Virus record (IMG/VR): IMGVR_UViG_3300022200_003840
Span: 1-43,701 of that record
Reading direction: 5' to 3' (one strand)
DNA: 43,701 nt
Origin: a virus
Position 1 is the first letter of the stretch. Every line of letters starts with the position of its first letter. Shown here in pieces: positions 1-7,921 of the stretch. The translations under genes were made by a program, and so were the position numbers. Below the pieces are notes generated by a model. That model made no database searches and was not told the origin of the DNA. It saw only the letters and a list, made by a program, of their open reading frames with translations.

Positions 1-400
1 GTACGAGAGCATTTTCTAGTCTGACGAATTCTGTTACAGTCTTGCTTGTATCAACAATGCCAAACAAATAAGAACCACCAACTTCCTGTGTGATCGGAAC
101 AATGATGTCAAGACCAGTAAGACCACCGACCATTGCCCAAGCACCCAATGCAACCATTGAGAGAACAAAGATGCGACGAGTTAGTTTAGCAAACGGATCG
201 TTGCCTACTCTATTCGCTGCTGCGTCTGCCGACTTGGATGCGGATTCTCTCTCCTGATTGGCGATGTCCGCTTTCTGCTGACGGTCTGCCATCATCATCT
301 TCATTTGCTCGGCTTTCGCTTTCTGAGCGTTGTCGATGAATTTGAACACGCCGCCCATAAGTGCGCCACCACCCATGGTTATTAGTTCGACTGGAATCAT
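1..400 (-). CDS. Holin-like small membrane protein (3' end beyond window)
   Basis: An open frame runs from ATG at 400 to the window edge (133 codons) without a stop. A good ribosome site, GAGGTG, lies a few bases before the ATG, and an exact late promoter sits about 43 bp upstream. The N-terminus (MIPVELITMGGGALMGG) is hydrophobic and Gly-rich. A charged, probably helical stretch follows (about residues 23-70, rich in Lys, Gln and Met), then one clear membrane segment at about 76-95 and a second, weaker hydrophobic stretch. Small proteins of this layout occur in T4-like marine phages and are often labelled holin or structural. Its place next to a spanin-like gene supports a lysis role, but the family is not certain. 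The first 191 bp overlap the neighbouring lipoprotein frame. Confidence 0.6.
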   Translation of the reverse strand, partial: MIPVELITMGGGALMGGVFKFIDNAQKAKAEQMKMMMADRQQKADIANQERESASKSADAAANRVGNDPFAKLTRRIFVLSMVALGAWAMVGGLTGLDIIVPITQEVGGSYLFGIVDTSKTVTEFVRLENALV

Positions 401-770
401 GTTTCACCTCATTTTTCTTTTTATTGTAATGGTGTCTAACCGTATTTATAAAAAGAAGAAGTCCTGAAAGCACTGCGAGAAAAATTAACCAGTTTGGAAC
501 AGAGTCTACTGCTTTTTCTGTGCTGAATGTGGGTTTAGAATCAGGATTGATGATTGGAGCACCAACAATAGACTTGTCAGAGTCAGACTCAACGACAATC
601 TCACCGTTCTTTTTGGTTACTCTGGTGGTGATTGTCGTTGGTTGTTCTTTATCTTTCTGTACTGCTTCGTGTGCTTCTGTTATGTCCAGAAGAGTTGTAA
701 TGGGTGTAAGCGCACTACACCCTGCGGTACTAACCAAAGCGAGTAATAGAAAAGAAATTCTGACATTCAT
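210..770 (-). CDS. u-spanin-like lipoprotein with C-terminal membrane anchor
   Basis: The 186-aa product starts with a lipoprotein signal peptide (hydrophobic 6-14, lipobox STAGC, Cys18). A mostly polar region (19-92) follows, then a single membrane helix (93-109) and a positive stretch (RHHYNKKK). An outer-membrane lipid anchor plus an inner-membrane helix in one chain is the architecture of unimolecular spanins such as T1 gp11, which fuse the two membranes at the end of lysis. The neighbouring holin-like gene fits this. The last ~60 residues are very charged and overlap that gene out of frame by 191 bp, so that tail may be of little functional weight. No homology was tested; the call rests on architecture and context. 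It could instead be an unrelated lipoprotein. Confidence 0.6.
   Translation of the reverse strand: MNVRISFLLLALVSTAGCSALTPITTLLDITEAHEAVQKDKEQPTTITTRVTKKNGEIVVESDSDKSIVGAPIINPDSKPTFSTEKAVDSVPNWLIFLAVLSGLLLFINTVRHHYNKKKNEVKHDSSRTNNHGWWRTYGRRVQIHRQRSESESRANEDDDGRPSAESGHRQSGERIRIQVGRRSSE
443..450 (-). promoter_or_regulatory. T4-type late promoter
   Basis: An exact TATAAATA on the minus strand lies inside the lipoprotein gene and about 43 bp before the holin-like start. This is the T4 gp55-dependent late consensus. Confidence 0.6.
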
Positions 771-773
771 TAT

Positions 774-1514
774 TTATTTTCTTACAATATCCGTCTCAAC
801 GCACTCTTCACCGTACTGAATTTCAATAATCTTAAGATCTTCTGAACCAATATTAATTAGTTGATGCCAACGGCATTTGTCGACATGATATTGTTCATGC
901 TTGCTGAGGTACATGGTGAAATTCTCACCATTGATCTGCGCCTCACCTTCTTCGATAAACCAATATTCGCTGCGTTTGTTATGGTATTGCATCGAAATGC
1001 CACTTCCAGGTTTAATGACAAGTCGTTTGACTTTAGATTGAGTTGATTCATAATAGGTCATTGAATCTCCCCAAACTCTGTGTTCTGTTGGGTGTTTCCA
1101 TTCAGCAAGGATCCAACTAGAACTGTTCTTCTTGTTCTCACCGCCAATACCGAATCTAAATTCAACATCATCGAATATCATTTCTGGGATATTTTCTGCA
1201 GTTCTATCGCCACCATTAACAAAGATAATCTGATTGGATTTACCAAACTCGTCACGAACTTGTCGAATGGCATCGATTGCAGTGTCGTCGCTATCATCAA
1301 ATTCAATGCATTTCATAACACCCCTGATATTTTGCATGATCTCTTTGCGCTCTTCGATCGGCATAAACGCCTGACCTTTCTTACGAATTAGCCACGCATC
1401 GCTATTCACACCAACGATTACTCTGCCCTCTGCTTGGCATGCATTAATAACAGCAAGATGACCGCTATGCAGCGGATCAAATCCGCCAGTAAATAAGAAT
1501 AGTTTATCGCTCAT
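774..1514 (-). CDS. Cytidylyltransferase-like / cupin fusion protein
   Basis: This is a two-domain, 246-aa protein. Residues 4-140 form a nucleotidyltransferase of the cytidylyltransferase (RfaE/TagD-like) fold, with the HSGH signature at 16-19 in the usual FTGGFDPLHSGH context. Residues 160-240 form a cupin barrel with metal ligands H178, E183 and H217. The first domain would transfer a nucleotide to a sugar-phosphate or similar alcohol-phosphate; the cupin resembles the sugar-binding domain of type II phosphomannose isomerases. I chose ATG 1514, with GGAG about 9 bases upstream; an upstream GTG at 1529 is in frame but has no better site. It overlaps the preceding gene by 11 bp and ends the glycan operon. 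The substrate is unknown. Confidence 0.8.
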   Translation of the reverse strand: MSDKLFLFTGGFDPLHSGHLAVINACQAEGRVIVGVNSDAWLIRKKGQAFMPIEERKEIMQNIRGVMKCIEFDDSDDTAIDAIRQVRDEFGKSNQIIFVNGGDRTAENIPEMIFDDVEFRFGIGGENKKNSSSWILAEWKHPTEHRVWGDSMTYYESTQSKVKRLVIKPGSGISMQYHNKRSEYWFIEEGEAQINGENFTMYLSKHEQYHVDKCRWHQLINIGSEDLKIIEIQYGEECVETDIVRK

Positions 1515-2115
1515 AAGAAGGCACTCCACTCACATTAAATGCTATTGATATTCTTTCTTTGTCATGGTTGTTTGGATGAACGCCATGGTTCAGATAAGAT
1601 GGCCAAATAATAATCTCGCCCTCAACAGGAACAATATTAGTTAGTTCCCCTGTCATTTCATTTCTGGATTCTACAAATCTCACTCCTTCCCATAATGTAT
1701 TTAATCCAGGATTTTGTAAAATCAGATTACCTGACCCTTCTGGTGCGTTCAAATAGAATATTCCCGAAAGAATTCCTTCGTGGTTGTGTAATATATTAGA
1801 AGAAGATTTTGTGTCGTTAAAATTTACCCAAGAACCAGAAATTCCAATATTGATGTTAAAAATATTTAATTGTTCGCAAACCTTTACACTTTGGTCTAAT
1901 ATGTAGTCATACAAGGGGGAAAGTGTTTGTTCTTGCATCAAATTAAATGGTGATTGATATCCTCCACCGATGTTTGACTTTTGTATTCCTTCGTTCTCAT
2001 TTCTAAATTTGCGAACAGTATCTATAAACGATTGTTTGTGTGCGATAAAGTCTGGAAATTTACAATTCCAGATTGGCGTAACAAACGGATATCCTATTGT
2101 TAATTCATTATCCAT
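1504..2115 (-). CDS. Putative 2OG-Fe(II) oxygenase (TIGR02466-like), active-site intact
   Basis: The 203-aa protein resembles the TIGR02466 group of putative 2-oxoglutarate/Fe(II) oxygenases that are frequent in aquatic T4-like phages. Candidate metal ligands are H110 and/or H112 (HNHEG) and the distal H177 (LNHGVHP). R188 is placed to bind 2-oxoglutarate. ATG 2115 overlaps the upstream stop by 8 bp, which implies translational coupling. A paralogue at 8699-9319 keeps the fold but has lost these residues. The substrate is not known; the setting among sugar genes suggests a carbohydrate or a glycosylated protein. Confidence 0.75.
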   Translation of the reverse strand: MDNELTIGYPFVTPIWNCKFPDFIAHKQSFIDTVRKFRNENEGIQKSNIGGGYQSPFNLMQEQTLSPLYDYILDQSVKVCEQLNIFNINIGISGSWVNFNDTKSSSNILHNHEGILSGIFYLNAPEGSGNLILQNPGLNTLWEGVRFVESRNEMTGELTNIVPVEGEIIIWPSYLNHGVHPNNHDKERISIAFNVSGVPSYER

Positions 2116-2467
2116 AAGACTTCTCTTCAACCAATTCAGAATTGTATAATCTGTTGATCATGTATTTTATGTCTGCTCTCTGGTCATTTAATTTGTAGAC
2201 TGAACGAGCAAGCTGAATGAAATCGTTATCAAACTCATTGTTGCGTTCTTTTTGTCGCAGTTTTTCTTCGACATCCCAAAGTTGTTCATTTGTTGACTTG
2301 AGTTTCATGTACAATTTTGTATCACATTCTGGTGCGATGTCAGAAAGCATTTGCAACTCTTTTGTTATGTTGTTCAGCTTCAGATCATCTTCAACTCTGA
2401 CACTTTTGATCTCAAGGATAGAGATTTTATCAAACAGTTCTCCTATTGAAATGGGAATTTTAATCAT
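2108..2467 (-). CDS. DUF6165-like protein of sugar clusters
   Basis: The 119-aa soluble protein begins MIKIPISIGELFDKISILEI, which I recognise as the start of DUF6165, a family often found beside glycosyltransferases. The rest is Lys/Glu-rich and probably helical, and no catalytic motif is visible. ATG 2467 overlaps the stop of the glycosyltransferase gene before it by 8 bp. A longer frame reaches 2533 but would only read back into that gene. The function is unknown; an accessory role in glycan assembly is inferred from the neighbours. Confidence 0.65.
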   Translation of the reverse strand: MIKIPISIGELFDKISILEIKSVRVEDDLKLNNITKELQMLSDIAPECDTKLYMKLKSTNEQLWDVEEKLRQKERNNEFDNDFIQLARSVYKLNDQRADIKYMINRLYNSELVEEKSYG

Positions 2468-3446
2468 AATTAAATACAGATTCTGATGTTTGCGTATATG
2501 TGTGTGAAGTTCTTTCGCCAAGATCTTCATCAATAATTGCTTTTATTTCTTCTAATGATTCTTTTGTCATTTCCATCATACCATCGTTCATTCTTGCAGC
2601 AAACATAGCATCTGGTTCAGCAAGTCTCCATGGAAAATATCTTGGTGTTCCGTTTCTGTATATTCTGAAATGGTCAGGATAACTAAAACATTTGTCTCCA
2701 GTCGCCCCCATCAATATCATCCCTGGTTTCCCAAATGCTCTTGCAATATGCTGACCAACAGAATCGCAACCAATAAAATAATCGCATTCTGAAATAAGAC
2801 CCATTAATAATCTGAAGTATGGTAATGTTGGATGAGTGCCATCAAAAGAGATGGTGATGTTATCATCTGACCGTTTAAATTGTTCTTGGCTTGAATAGAG
2901 AACGACACTGTTTTTATGAAGATGATTGACAATCTCATAATAATCATGTTGTTCTATGCTTCTGCTTGTATCGTCATGCGGAATATTGTCGATCAACTCC
3001 ACTCCAGACCCAAACGGCTGCGTGACAACGCAATGTTTTTTATTCTTGTCTTTCTTTAGATTATTTACAAATTGCTTTGCTTGCTTTTTTTCATATCGTG
3101 AAAGATAAAGATAGCCTTCTTGTTTTAGATCAGAATGATCGCATGTGTTATTGATTGCATAATCCCATGCTTCGATCAGATTGATTTGTTCATTATAAAA
3201 CTCATACGCATGATAGGGTTCAGGCATGACAGTTCTGTTATTCTTGAACACGGTTTCGAACAATCCTTTTTGCACAGCATTAAATACTCGGTCTTGAAGA
3301 ATTGGATGGCTCCAGAACAACATATCCCATCCATGAACAACGATTCTAAAATCATCCTCTGGATTCAATCTGTGGTACTTCTCAAACGCAGGGATTGAGC
3401 AAACCGCTCTGCCAGCACCACCAGTAACAATAAATGTTGTGTTCAT
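2460..3446 (-). CDS. GT9-like (heptosyltransferase family) glycosyltransferase
   Basis: The 328-aa protein matches the GT-B fold of family 9 (ADP-heptose:LPS heptosyltransferases). The N-terminus has a Gly-rich turn (VTGGAGRAVCSIPA, 8-20). Residues 221-249 carry the family's donor-site pattern (CDYFIGCDSVGQHIARAFG, then KPGMILMGAT). It would add a heptose or related sugar to an acceptor at the cytoplasmic membrane. The start overlaps the aminotransferase stop by a few bases. True heptosyltransferases are usually nearer 340-350 aa, so the length fits. The sugar it uses cannot be told from sequence. Confidence 0.75.
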   Translation of the reverse strand: MNTTFIVTGGAGRAVCSIPAFEKYHRLNPEDDFRIVVHGWDMLFWSHPILQDRVFNAVQKGLFETVFKNNRTVMPEPYHAYEFYNEQINLIEAWDYAINNTCDHSDLKQEGYLYLSRYEKKQAKQFVNNLKKDKNKKHCVVTQPFGSGVELIDNIPHDDTSRSIEQHDYYEIVNHLHKNSVVLYSSQEQFKRSDDNITISFDGTHPTLPYFRLLMGLISECDYFIGCDSVGQHIARAFGKPGMILMGATGDKCFSYPDHFRIYRNGTPRYFPWRLAEPDAMFAARMNDGMMEMTKESLEEIKAIIDEDLGERTSHTYTQTSESVFNYD

Positions 3447-4462
3447 AATAACTCAATAATCTTTTTATAGTCTACACCAGGATAAATTGGAACGCTTACC
3501 TGCCTTGACGATATTTGTTCTGTAACTGGCAGATAACATGGTTGCTGATATCCCTTTGTTTTATGCACAGGGGTTTCATAATGCATTCTCAGCTCAAGTT
3601 TGTTTTTGCGTTCTTCAATAAACTTTTCTCTATTATCTATAAGAATTGGGTAAATGTGATATGAATGCTCAACACCTTCTCTCACAGAAACATCGTGAAA
3701 ATGTTTATTGTATTCGCCAGCAATTTCCTGCTTCTTCTTTAAGATCTCTGGAAAGTATTTCAATTTTACTTTAAGAATTTCTGCTTGAAGCACATCCATT
3801 CTGAAGTTAAATCCTATGCAGCCTTCGCCATAAGAATGCATCTTAAACATTTTATTATACAATGCTTCATCGTTACAGACAACAGCCCCAGCGTCGCCGC
3901 ACGCACCCAATCCTTTTCCAGGATAGAAACTAAAGCAACCAACATCACCGAATGTGCCAACATGTTTTCCGTCTAGTTTGCTGCCATGCGCTTGAGCGCA
4001 GTCTTCAATGACATAAAGACTATGTTCTTTTGCAATCTTCATGATCTCTTTCATCGGAGCAACATTACCATACAGATGCACTGGCAAAATACACTTTGTT
4101 CTTTTGGTGATTGCTTCTTCGATCTTTGAAGCGTCCATTGTGAATGTATCGTCAATGTCAACATAAACTGGAGTTGCTCCAGCGTGTATGATGGCAGCAG
4201 CAGTCGCTTTGAATGTATGAGCAACGGTTATGACCTCATCACCAAGACCAATTCCGAGAGCGGCTAGAGCAAGCTGCAGAGAGGATGTTCCAGAGTTGGT
4301 TCCAATACAATACTGCGCACCAACATACTCAGCGAATAATGGTTCGAAACTGTTGGTGGTTGAAATATAATTCCCACTTGAGATTACAGATGCTGCAGCA
4401 TCTTGCATCTCTTGCAGGTATTCTGATTGTACCGCATTCAGATCATAATATGGAATTACCAC
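3443..4462 (-). CDS. DegT/DnrJ/EryC1/StrS-family sugar aminotransferase
   Basis: The 339-aa PLP-dependent enzyme is of the nucleotide-sugar aminotransferase family. Visible signatures are GTNSGTSSL (54-62, cofactor phosphate site), IEDCAQAHGS (152-161, Asp154 contacting the PLP nitrogen) and SFYPGKGLGACGD (178-190) with the Schiff-base Lys183. Such enzymes transfer an amino group from glutamate to a keto-sugar nucleotide and so make the amino sugars of O-antigens, capsules or modified lipid A. It overlaps the TauD-like gene by 7 bp upstream. The 3-keto or 4-keto specificity cannot be read, and no matching dehydrogenase is visible here, so the host would have to supply it. Confidence 0.85.
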   Translation of the reverse strand: MVIPYYDLNAVQSEYLQEMQDAAASVISSGNYISTTNSFEPLFAEYVGAQYCIGTNSGTSSLQLALAALGIGLGDEVITVAHTFKATAAAIIHAGATPVYVDIDDTFTMDASKIEEAITKRTKCILPVHLYGNVAPMKEIMKIAKEHSLYVIEDCAQAHGSKLDGKHVGTFGDVGCFSFYPGKGLGACGDAGAVVCNDEALYNKMFKMHSYGEGCIGFNFRMDVLQAEILKVKLKYFPEILKKKQEIAGEYNKHFHDVSVREGVEHSYHIYPILIDNREKFIEERKNKLELRMHYETPVHKTKGYQQPCYLPVTEQISSRQVSVPIYPGVDYKKIIELL

Positions 4463-5499
4463 ATCGGCAACCCTTCCATTGCTGTGTTGAGAATATCGAT
4501 TCTGCTCCTACGAACTTCATTAAATTCTTCTTGATAGAATGGATTATATGTTTCGCCAGTCAATTTGTCGAAGTCATATTGTACACGATACCCAACACGA
4601 TTTGGTGCACTATCATGGACAGAACGATTATGCAGAGTGATACTATTATCAAACAAAAGAATATCTTTGTCACTTTCATACCAGTGATCGTATGTATATT
4701 CTGGCGTGATCATTTCTTTGCGAATCTTAGCAAACAACTTATCGCTATCTTCTTTACTCATACCAACAATACGATCAAAGGTATTGATACCAAAATGAAC
4801 ACCCTTGACGCCACCTGGACTCTTAATGATAAGAGGAACCAGCATGTCCTTTTCTGGTGAGAAGTTGTTCTGATAGAACTTTTCTTGACTCTCAATTACG
4901 ATCGGGCTGACTGAATTTGGTTTGTAGTTGTGCACCACAATCATTTCATCAAGTTCGCTGCGGAACGCTTCAGTTTGTTTTTCATACCAGTCAGGACTTG
5001 TGCAGAAACCAGTTGCAGTTCCCTTCATGCATTCCCATCCCATAAGACCGACGCCTGGAGTAAATGCAGTATCACCACATTCATTACTGTGCCAAAGCAA
5101 TTCACCATCGGCAAATGCACCAAGAGATTCGCCTCTTGAATTTTTCTTTGGAGTCACACGAATCATTCCAGGACGCTTCTTATCTGGTTGCCAACGGCGA
5201 CCATTATCGAAGGTGTTTTGATCTTCTTCATCCAACTCTTTATTCAACACCAATTCTTTTAATGGCTTACCATATTTGTTATAGAAAGCAATTGGTCGGT
5301 TCCATCGAGCTGGTCCCCACTTCATCAACAAGTCATAATATTTTTCATGTGACAAATCGTTGCCACGAATTACAGTCACAAGACTTTCTAGATGAATTTT
5401 GCCGATCTCGTTCCACTCATCATCAGAAATGGTGTTGAGGTCAACATCATCGATATATGTGCCAAACCTTCCAAGACCATCAATTTTGCTAACTTTCAT
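4456..5499 (-). CDS. TauD/TfdA-family dioxygenase with atypical metal motif
   Basis: The 347-aa protein has the TauD/TfdA layout: a substrate-facing N-terminal half, the first iron motif at WHSNE (H137) and a distal H290 in the FDNSITLHNRSVH segment. R301 and R305 follow in the positions that bind 2-oxoglutarate. The usual HxD/E is here H137-S-N139-E140, so the acidic ligand is shifted by one or replaced by Asn. Family members oxidise small molecules such as taurine or modified amino acids. The start overlaps the desaturase stop as ATGA. The reaction is unknown; a place in sugar or lipid tailoring is inferred from context. Confidence 0.75.
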   Translation of the reverse strand: MKVSKIDGLGRFGTYIDDVDLNTISDDEWNEIGKIHLESLVTVIRGNDLSHEKYYDLLMKWGPARWNRPIAFYNKYGKPLKELVLNKELDEEDQNTFDNGRRWQPDKKRPGMIRVTPKKNSRGESLGAFADGELLWHSNECGDTAFTPGVGLMGWECMKGTATGFCTSPDWYEKQTEAFRSELDEMIVVHNYKPNSVSPIVIESQEKFYQNNFSPEKDMLVPLIIKSPGGVKGVHFGINTFDRIVGMSKEDSDKLFAKIRKEMITPEYTYDHWYESDKDILLFDNSITLHNRSVHDSAPNRVGYRVQYDFDKLTGETYNPFYQEEFNEVRRSRIDILNTAMEGLPMW

Positions 5500-6230
5500 T
5501 TAGAGACCTCTATTCTACATAATTTAATGTTTTCAAGTAATTTGATAAAAAGATAACCAAAGTCAACCTCGTACCACTTTTGCTTATAATTTAACCTATT
5601 GGCAAATTTATGATGATTGTTGTGCAACTCTTCTCCCACCAGCAGCAATCCAATAGGAAAAATATTTCTGCTTTTATCTTTCAAGTTGAAATTTCTGTAT
5701 CCAACAATATGTACAAGTCCTTGCCCAACAGTGTAGGTGTATAACATTGCCGCAAACAAAGACAAGATAAAAACAATCATTCCTTCTATTATACCGAAAA
5801 AAATCATATTGGACAACAGAAATAATATTTGCCCAATATGTGGATATCGGTACATAAACGAGGATGCATATCTTTCATATTGTTTTGGTATGTTTTCTGT
5901 ATCGTATTTTGACAGAGGCGAAAAAACCATCCCTTTGATGATTGAGATGAATTTTTTGCTTGGCCAGAATAAAAGAAGATTAGCCATCCCTTTGGTCCAT
6001 GGGCTGTGTGGATCTTTTTCTGTATCAGAAAACATGTGGTGTTCTTTGTGGCGCATCAAAACTCTGACTTCTGGGATTGTGTGCAACACCCATAAAATAA
6101 ACTCAAACCATCTAGCTACTAATGGATGAAATGTCACATAATTGTGACACAAAGATCGATGAATGTAGATTCCGTAGGCAAACATTGTTGCCCAAGCATA
6201 CAGAAAACCGAATAAAAAAACAATTTCCAT
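5496..6230 (-). CDS. Membrane fatty-acid desaturase (delta-9 type)
   Basis: The 244-aa integral membrane protein has the three histidine boxes of acyl desaturases: H24xxxxH29, H61xxH64H65 and HNNHH at 203-207. Hydrophobic segments lie around 2-23, 42-52, 134-158 and 150-175. The di-iron site would put a double bond into a fatty acyl chain at the cytoplasmic membrane. At 244 aa it is shorter than typical bacterial enzymes but keeps all boxes. ATG 6230 follows the acyltransferase stop directly; a TTG at 6266 is in frame but has no ribosome site. Next to an LpxA-like gene it may supply or modify acyl chains for lipid A, or alter host membrane fluidity during infection. Confidence 0.85.
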   Translation of the reverse strand: MEIVFLFGFLYAWATMFAYGIYIHRSLCHNYVTFHPLVARWFEFILWVLHTIPEVRVLMRHKEHHMFSDTEKDPHSPWTKGMANLLLFWPSKKFISIIKGMVFSPLSKYDTENIPKQYERYASSFMYRYPHIGQILFLLSNMIFFGIIEGMIVFILSLFAAMLYTYTVGQGLVHIVGYRNFNLKDKSRNIFPIGLLLVGEELHNNHHKFANRLNYKQKWYEVDFGYLFIKLLENIKLCRIEVSK

Positions 6231-6231
6231 C

Positions 6232-6948
6232 TTATAAAGTATAATGTCTGGCTGACTCTTTGTCAATAAATTTAATTATATGACCAATTTCCTCTTTTGG
6301 CAAGTGTTCGGGTAACATTTTTTTCCAGGAATCAAAGGTCATTTGTTTTTCCAAAAGAATCTTGTATAGATGTATTAGAACCTTTATTTGTTTTGTTGTA
6401 AATCCGTTTCGTTTCAATCCAACTAAATTTACACCTCTCATCTTACCGTGTTCAATCATTGAATATGGCAACACATCTCTAGCGACAAAACTGTTACCAC
6501 CTAAAATGCTAATTCTACCAATTCTAACTTGTTGATGAATTTTTGCACCTATTCCAAAAAAAGCACCTTCTTCTACAATACACTCTCCAACTGTCCCAGC
6601 GTTTACTGAAAATGTGCAGTTGTTTCCAATTTTAGTATCATGCGCAATTCCACTATGAGTCATAAAGAAGCAGTTGTCTCCAATTTGTGTCCCACCATTT
6701 TTTGACCCAGAGTCAATCATAACATAGTTAGATAATCTACAATTTTTGCCGATTACTAGCGTTGTTTTTTCTCCAGAGTAATTTGGATCTTGTGGCATTC
6801 CACCCAGATGACAAAATGGACCAATTTTTGTTCCATCTCCAATCGTGGTATTGCCTTCGATGACAGTATACGGACCAACTTCTACATTGCATCCTAAAAC
6901 AACGCTGTCTTCAATTATAGATGTAGAGTGAATTTTTTTTGTCTTCAA
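6232..6948 (-). CDS. LpxA-like UDP-sugar acyltransferase
   Basis: The 238-aa left-handed beta-helix protein has hexapeptide repeats over about residues 1-165 and a helical tail. It follows E. coli LpxA closely in layout. It keeps the IAHD segment holding the catalytic His (H103 here), a PQDPNYSGE turn matching NQDLKYAGE, a HQ pair at the second acyl-site region and the VGLKRNGF signature before the tail. A His after the helix core (H144 of E. coli) appears to be Glu. LpxA makes the first acyl transfer of lipid A synthesis. No ATG is available: TTG 6948 (GAG seven bases upstream) is the best start, and GTG 6960 or TTG 6969 are alternatives. It overlaps the GT2 gene by 38 bp across an A8 run. 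Confidence 0.8.
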   Translation of the reverse strand: MKTKKIHSTSIIEDSVVLGCNVEVGPYTVIEGNTTIGDGTKIGPFCHLGGMPQDPNYSGEKTTLVIGKNCRLSNYVMIDSGSKNGGTQIGDNCFFMTHSGIAHDTKIGNNCTFSVNAGTVGECIVEEGAFFGIGAKIHQQVRIGRISILGGNSFVARDVLPYSMIEHGKMRGVNLVGLKRNGFTTKQIKVLIHLYKILLEKQMTFDSWKKMLPEHLPKEEIGHIIKFIDKESARHYTL

Positions 6949-7921
6949 GGTATGTCTCACACAAATCAATTATCATTTTATCTGCCGTTGAATGGTCTTC
7001 AACATTATTTTCTATCCAAAATAACTTTTCGGCAAGTTCTTTTTCATCATCTCCACCAAGTAGTTCTACACCAAAACTTTCACCCCAAAAACTCCATATG
7101 GTTTGTGGTACACCTGGTGCACGAAGCCATTTTTCTGCATATGCCAATTTATCTTTTGTTCTATTAAACAACATGTCAATGATAGTGGATGGCATATCCT
7201 CAAATGGATAAAATCCTCTTTGCGAAACTTTGTTTAGAAATGTGATTGCTTTTATGTCTCTCCCCCTTCTTGTATACTCTTGGAACGGAAGCCTCGAACC
7301 AATGGGAAAGCAAGAATGTGGGGAAAACAAATTTCTCTCTTTACACTTTTTCTGATTTTGCCTTTCCGAATTCTCAAATGTTTCCATTAGAGAAATGAAG
7401 TTTTTAATGGAATAGACCCCAGGCTCATTGAATCTTTGTGTTGGGATATCGAATCCATCTCTCAAAACATAGTAATTATCGCAAACATCTAGTGCAGCAT
7501 CAATTCCAATATATTTTTCTGTTATTGGGAAAAAAGCTGGAACTATATTATACATTTTTTTTGGATTTTCGAATAGAAAATTAATGTCGTTGATTAACTC
7601 TGTTTCGTTCACCTTTCTCACTATTTGAATATCATCGAACATAAACAATACATGTTCATATTCATGCTGTTGGGCATGATGAACACAATAATTTAAGTTG
7701 GCGTATAATCCCCCCCGATCGCCGCAAACACTACTATTTGGAAAAATAAAATTGTACATTGTTGTGTTTTGTTGTATAAATTCCAACATATCAGCATCAT
7801 CACTTCCGTCATCAACAATGTAGATTGTGCTGTATGGATAAAATTTCTCAACAGAATTGATTGCATTTTTTAGATACTGCAAACGGTTGTAAGAAAAGAT
7901 ATAGACTGGGATTTTCATCAT
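6911..7921 (-). CDS. Glycosyltransferase family 2-like (GT-A fold)
   Basis: The 336-aa protein has a GT-A nucleotide-sugar fold at its N-terminus: KIPVYIFSYNRLQYLKNAI (3-21), the nucleotide-binding VDDGSDD (36-42) and an acidic metal motif FMFDD (94-98). The C-terminal 200 residues resemble no accessory domain I know. It should move a sugar from an NDP donor to a glycan or lipid. The start overlaps the GT32 stop as ATGA, and a second in-frame ATG follows at once. The donor and acceptor are unknown. Confidence 0.75.
   Translation of the reverse strand: MMKIPVYIFSYNRLQYLKNAINSVEKFYPYSTIYIVDDGSDDADMLEFIQQNTTMYNFIFPNSSVCGDRGGLYANLNYCVHHAQQHEYEHVLFMFDDIQIVRKVNETELINDINFLFENPKKMYNIVPAFFPITEKYIGIDAALDVCDNYYVLRDGFDIPTQRFNEPGVYSIKNFISLMETFENSERQNQKKCKERNLFSPHSCFPIGSRLPFQEYTRRGRDIKAITFLNKVSQRGFYPFEDMPSTIIDMLFNRTKDKLAYAEKWLRAPGVPQTIWSFWGESFGVELLGGDDEKELAEKLFWIENNVEDHSTADKMIIDLCETYLEDKKNSLYIYN

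Noticed and set aside
1515-1529. GTG start five codons upstream for the cytidylyltransferase-cupin gene
   Set aside because: It would place the good GGAG site inside the coding sequence; ATG 1514 fits the site.
4285-4860. 191-codon plus-strand frame across aminotransferase and TauD genes
   Set aside because: Antisense to two well-supported enzymes, unrecognisable product and no promoter or ribosome site.
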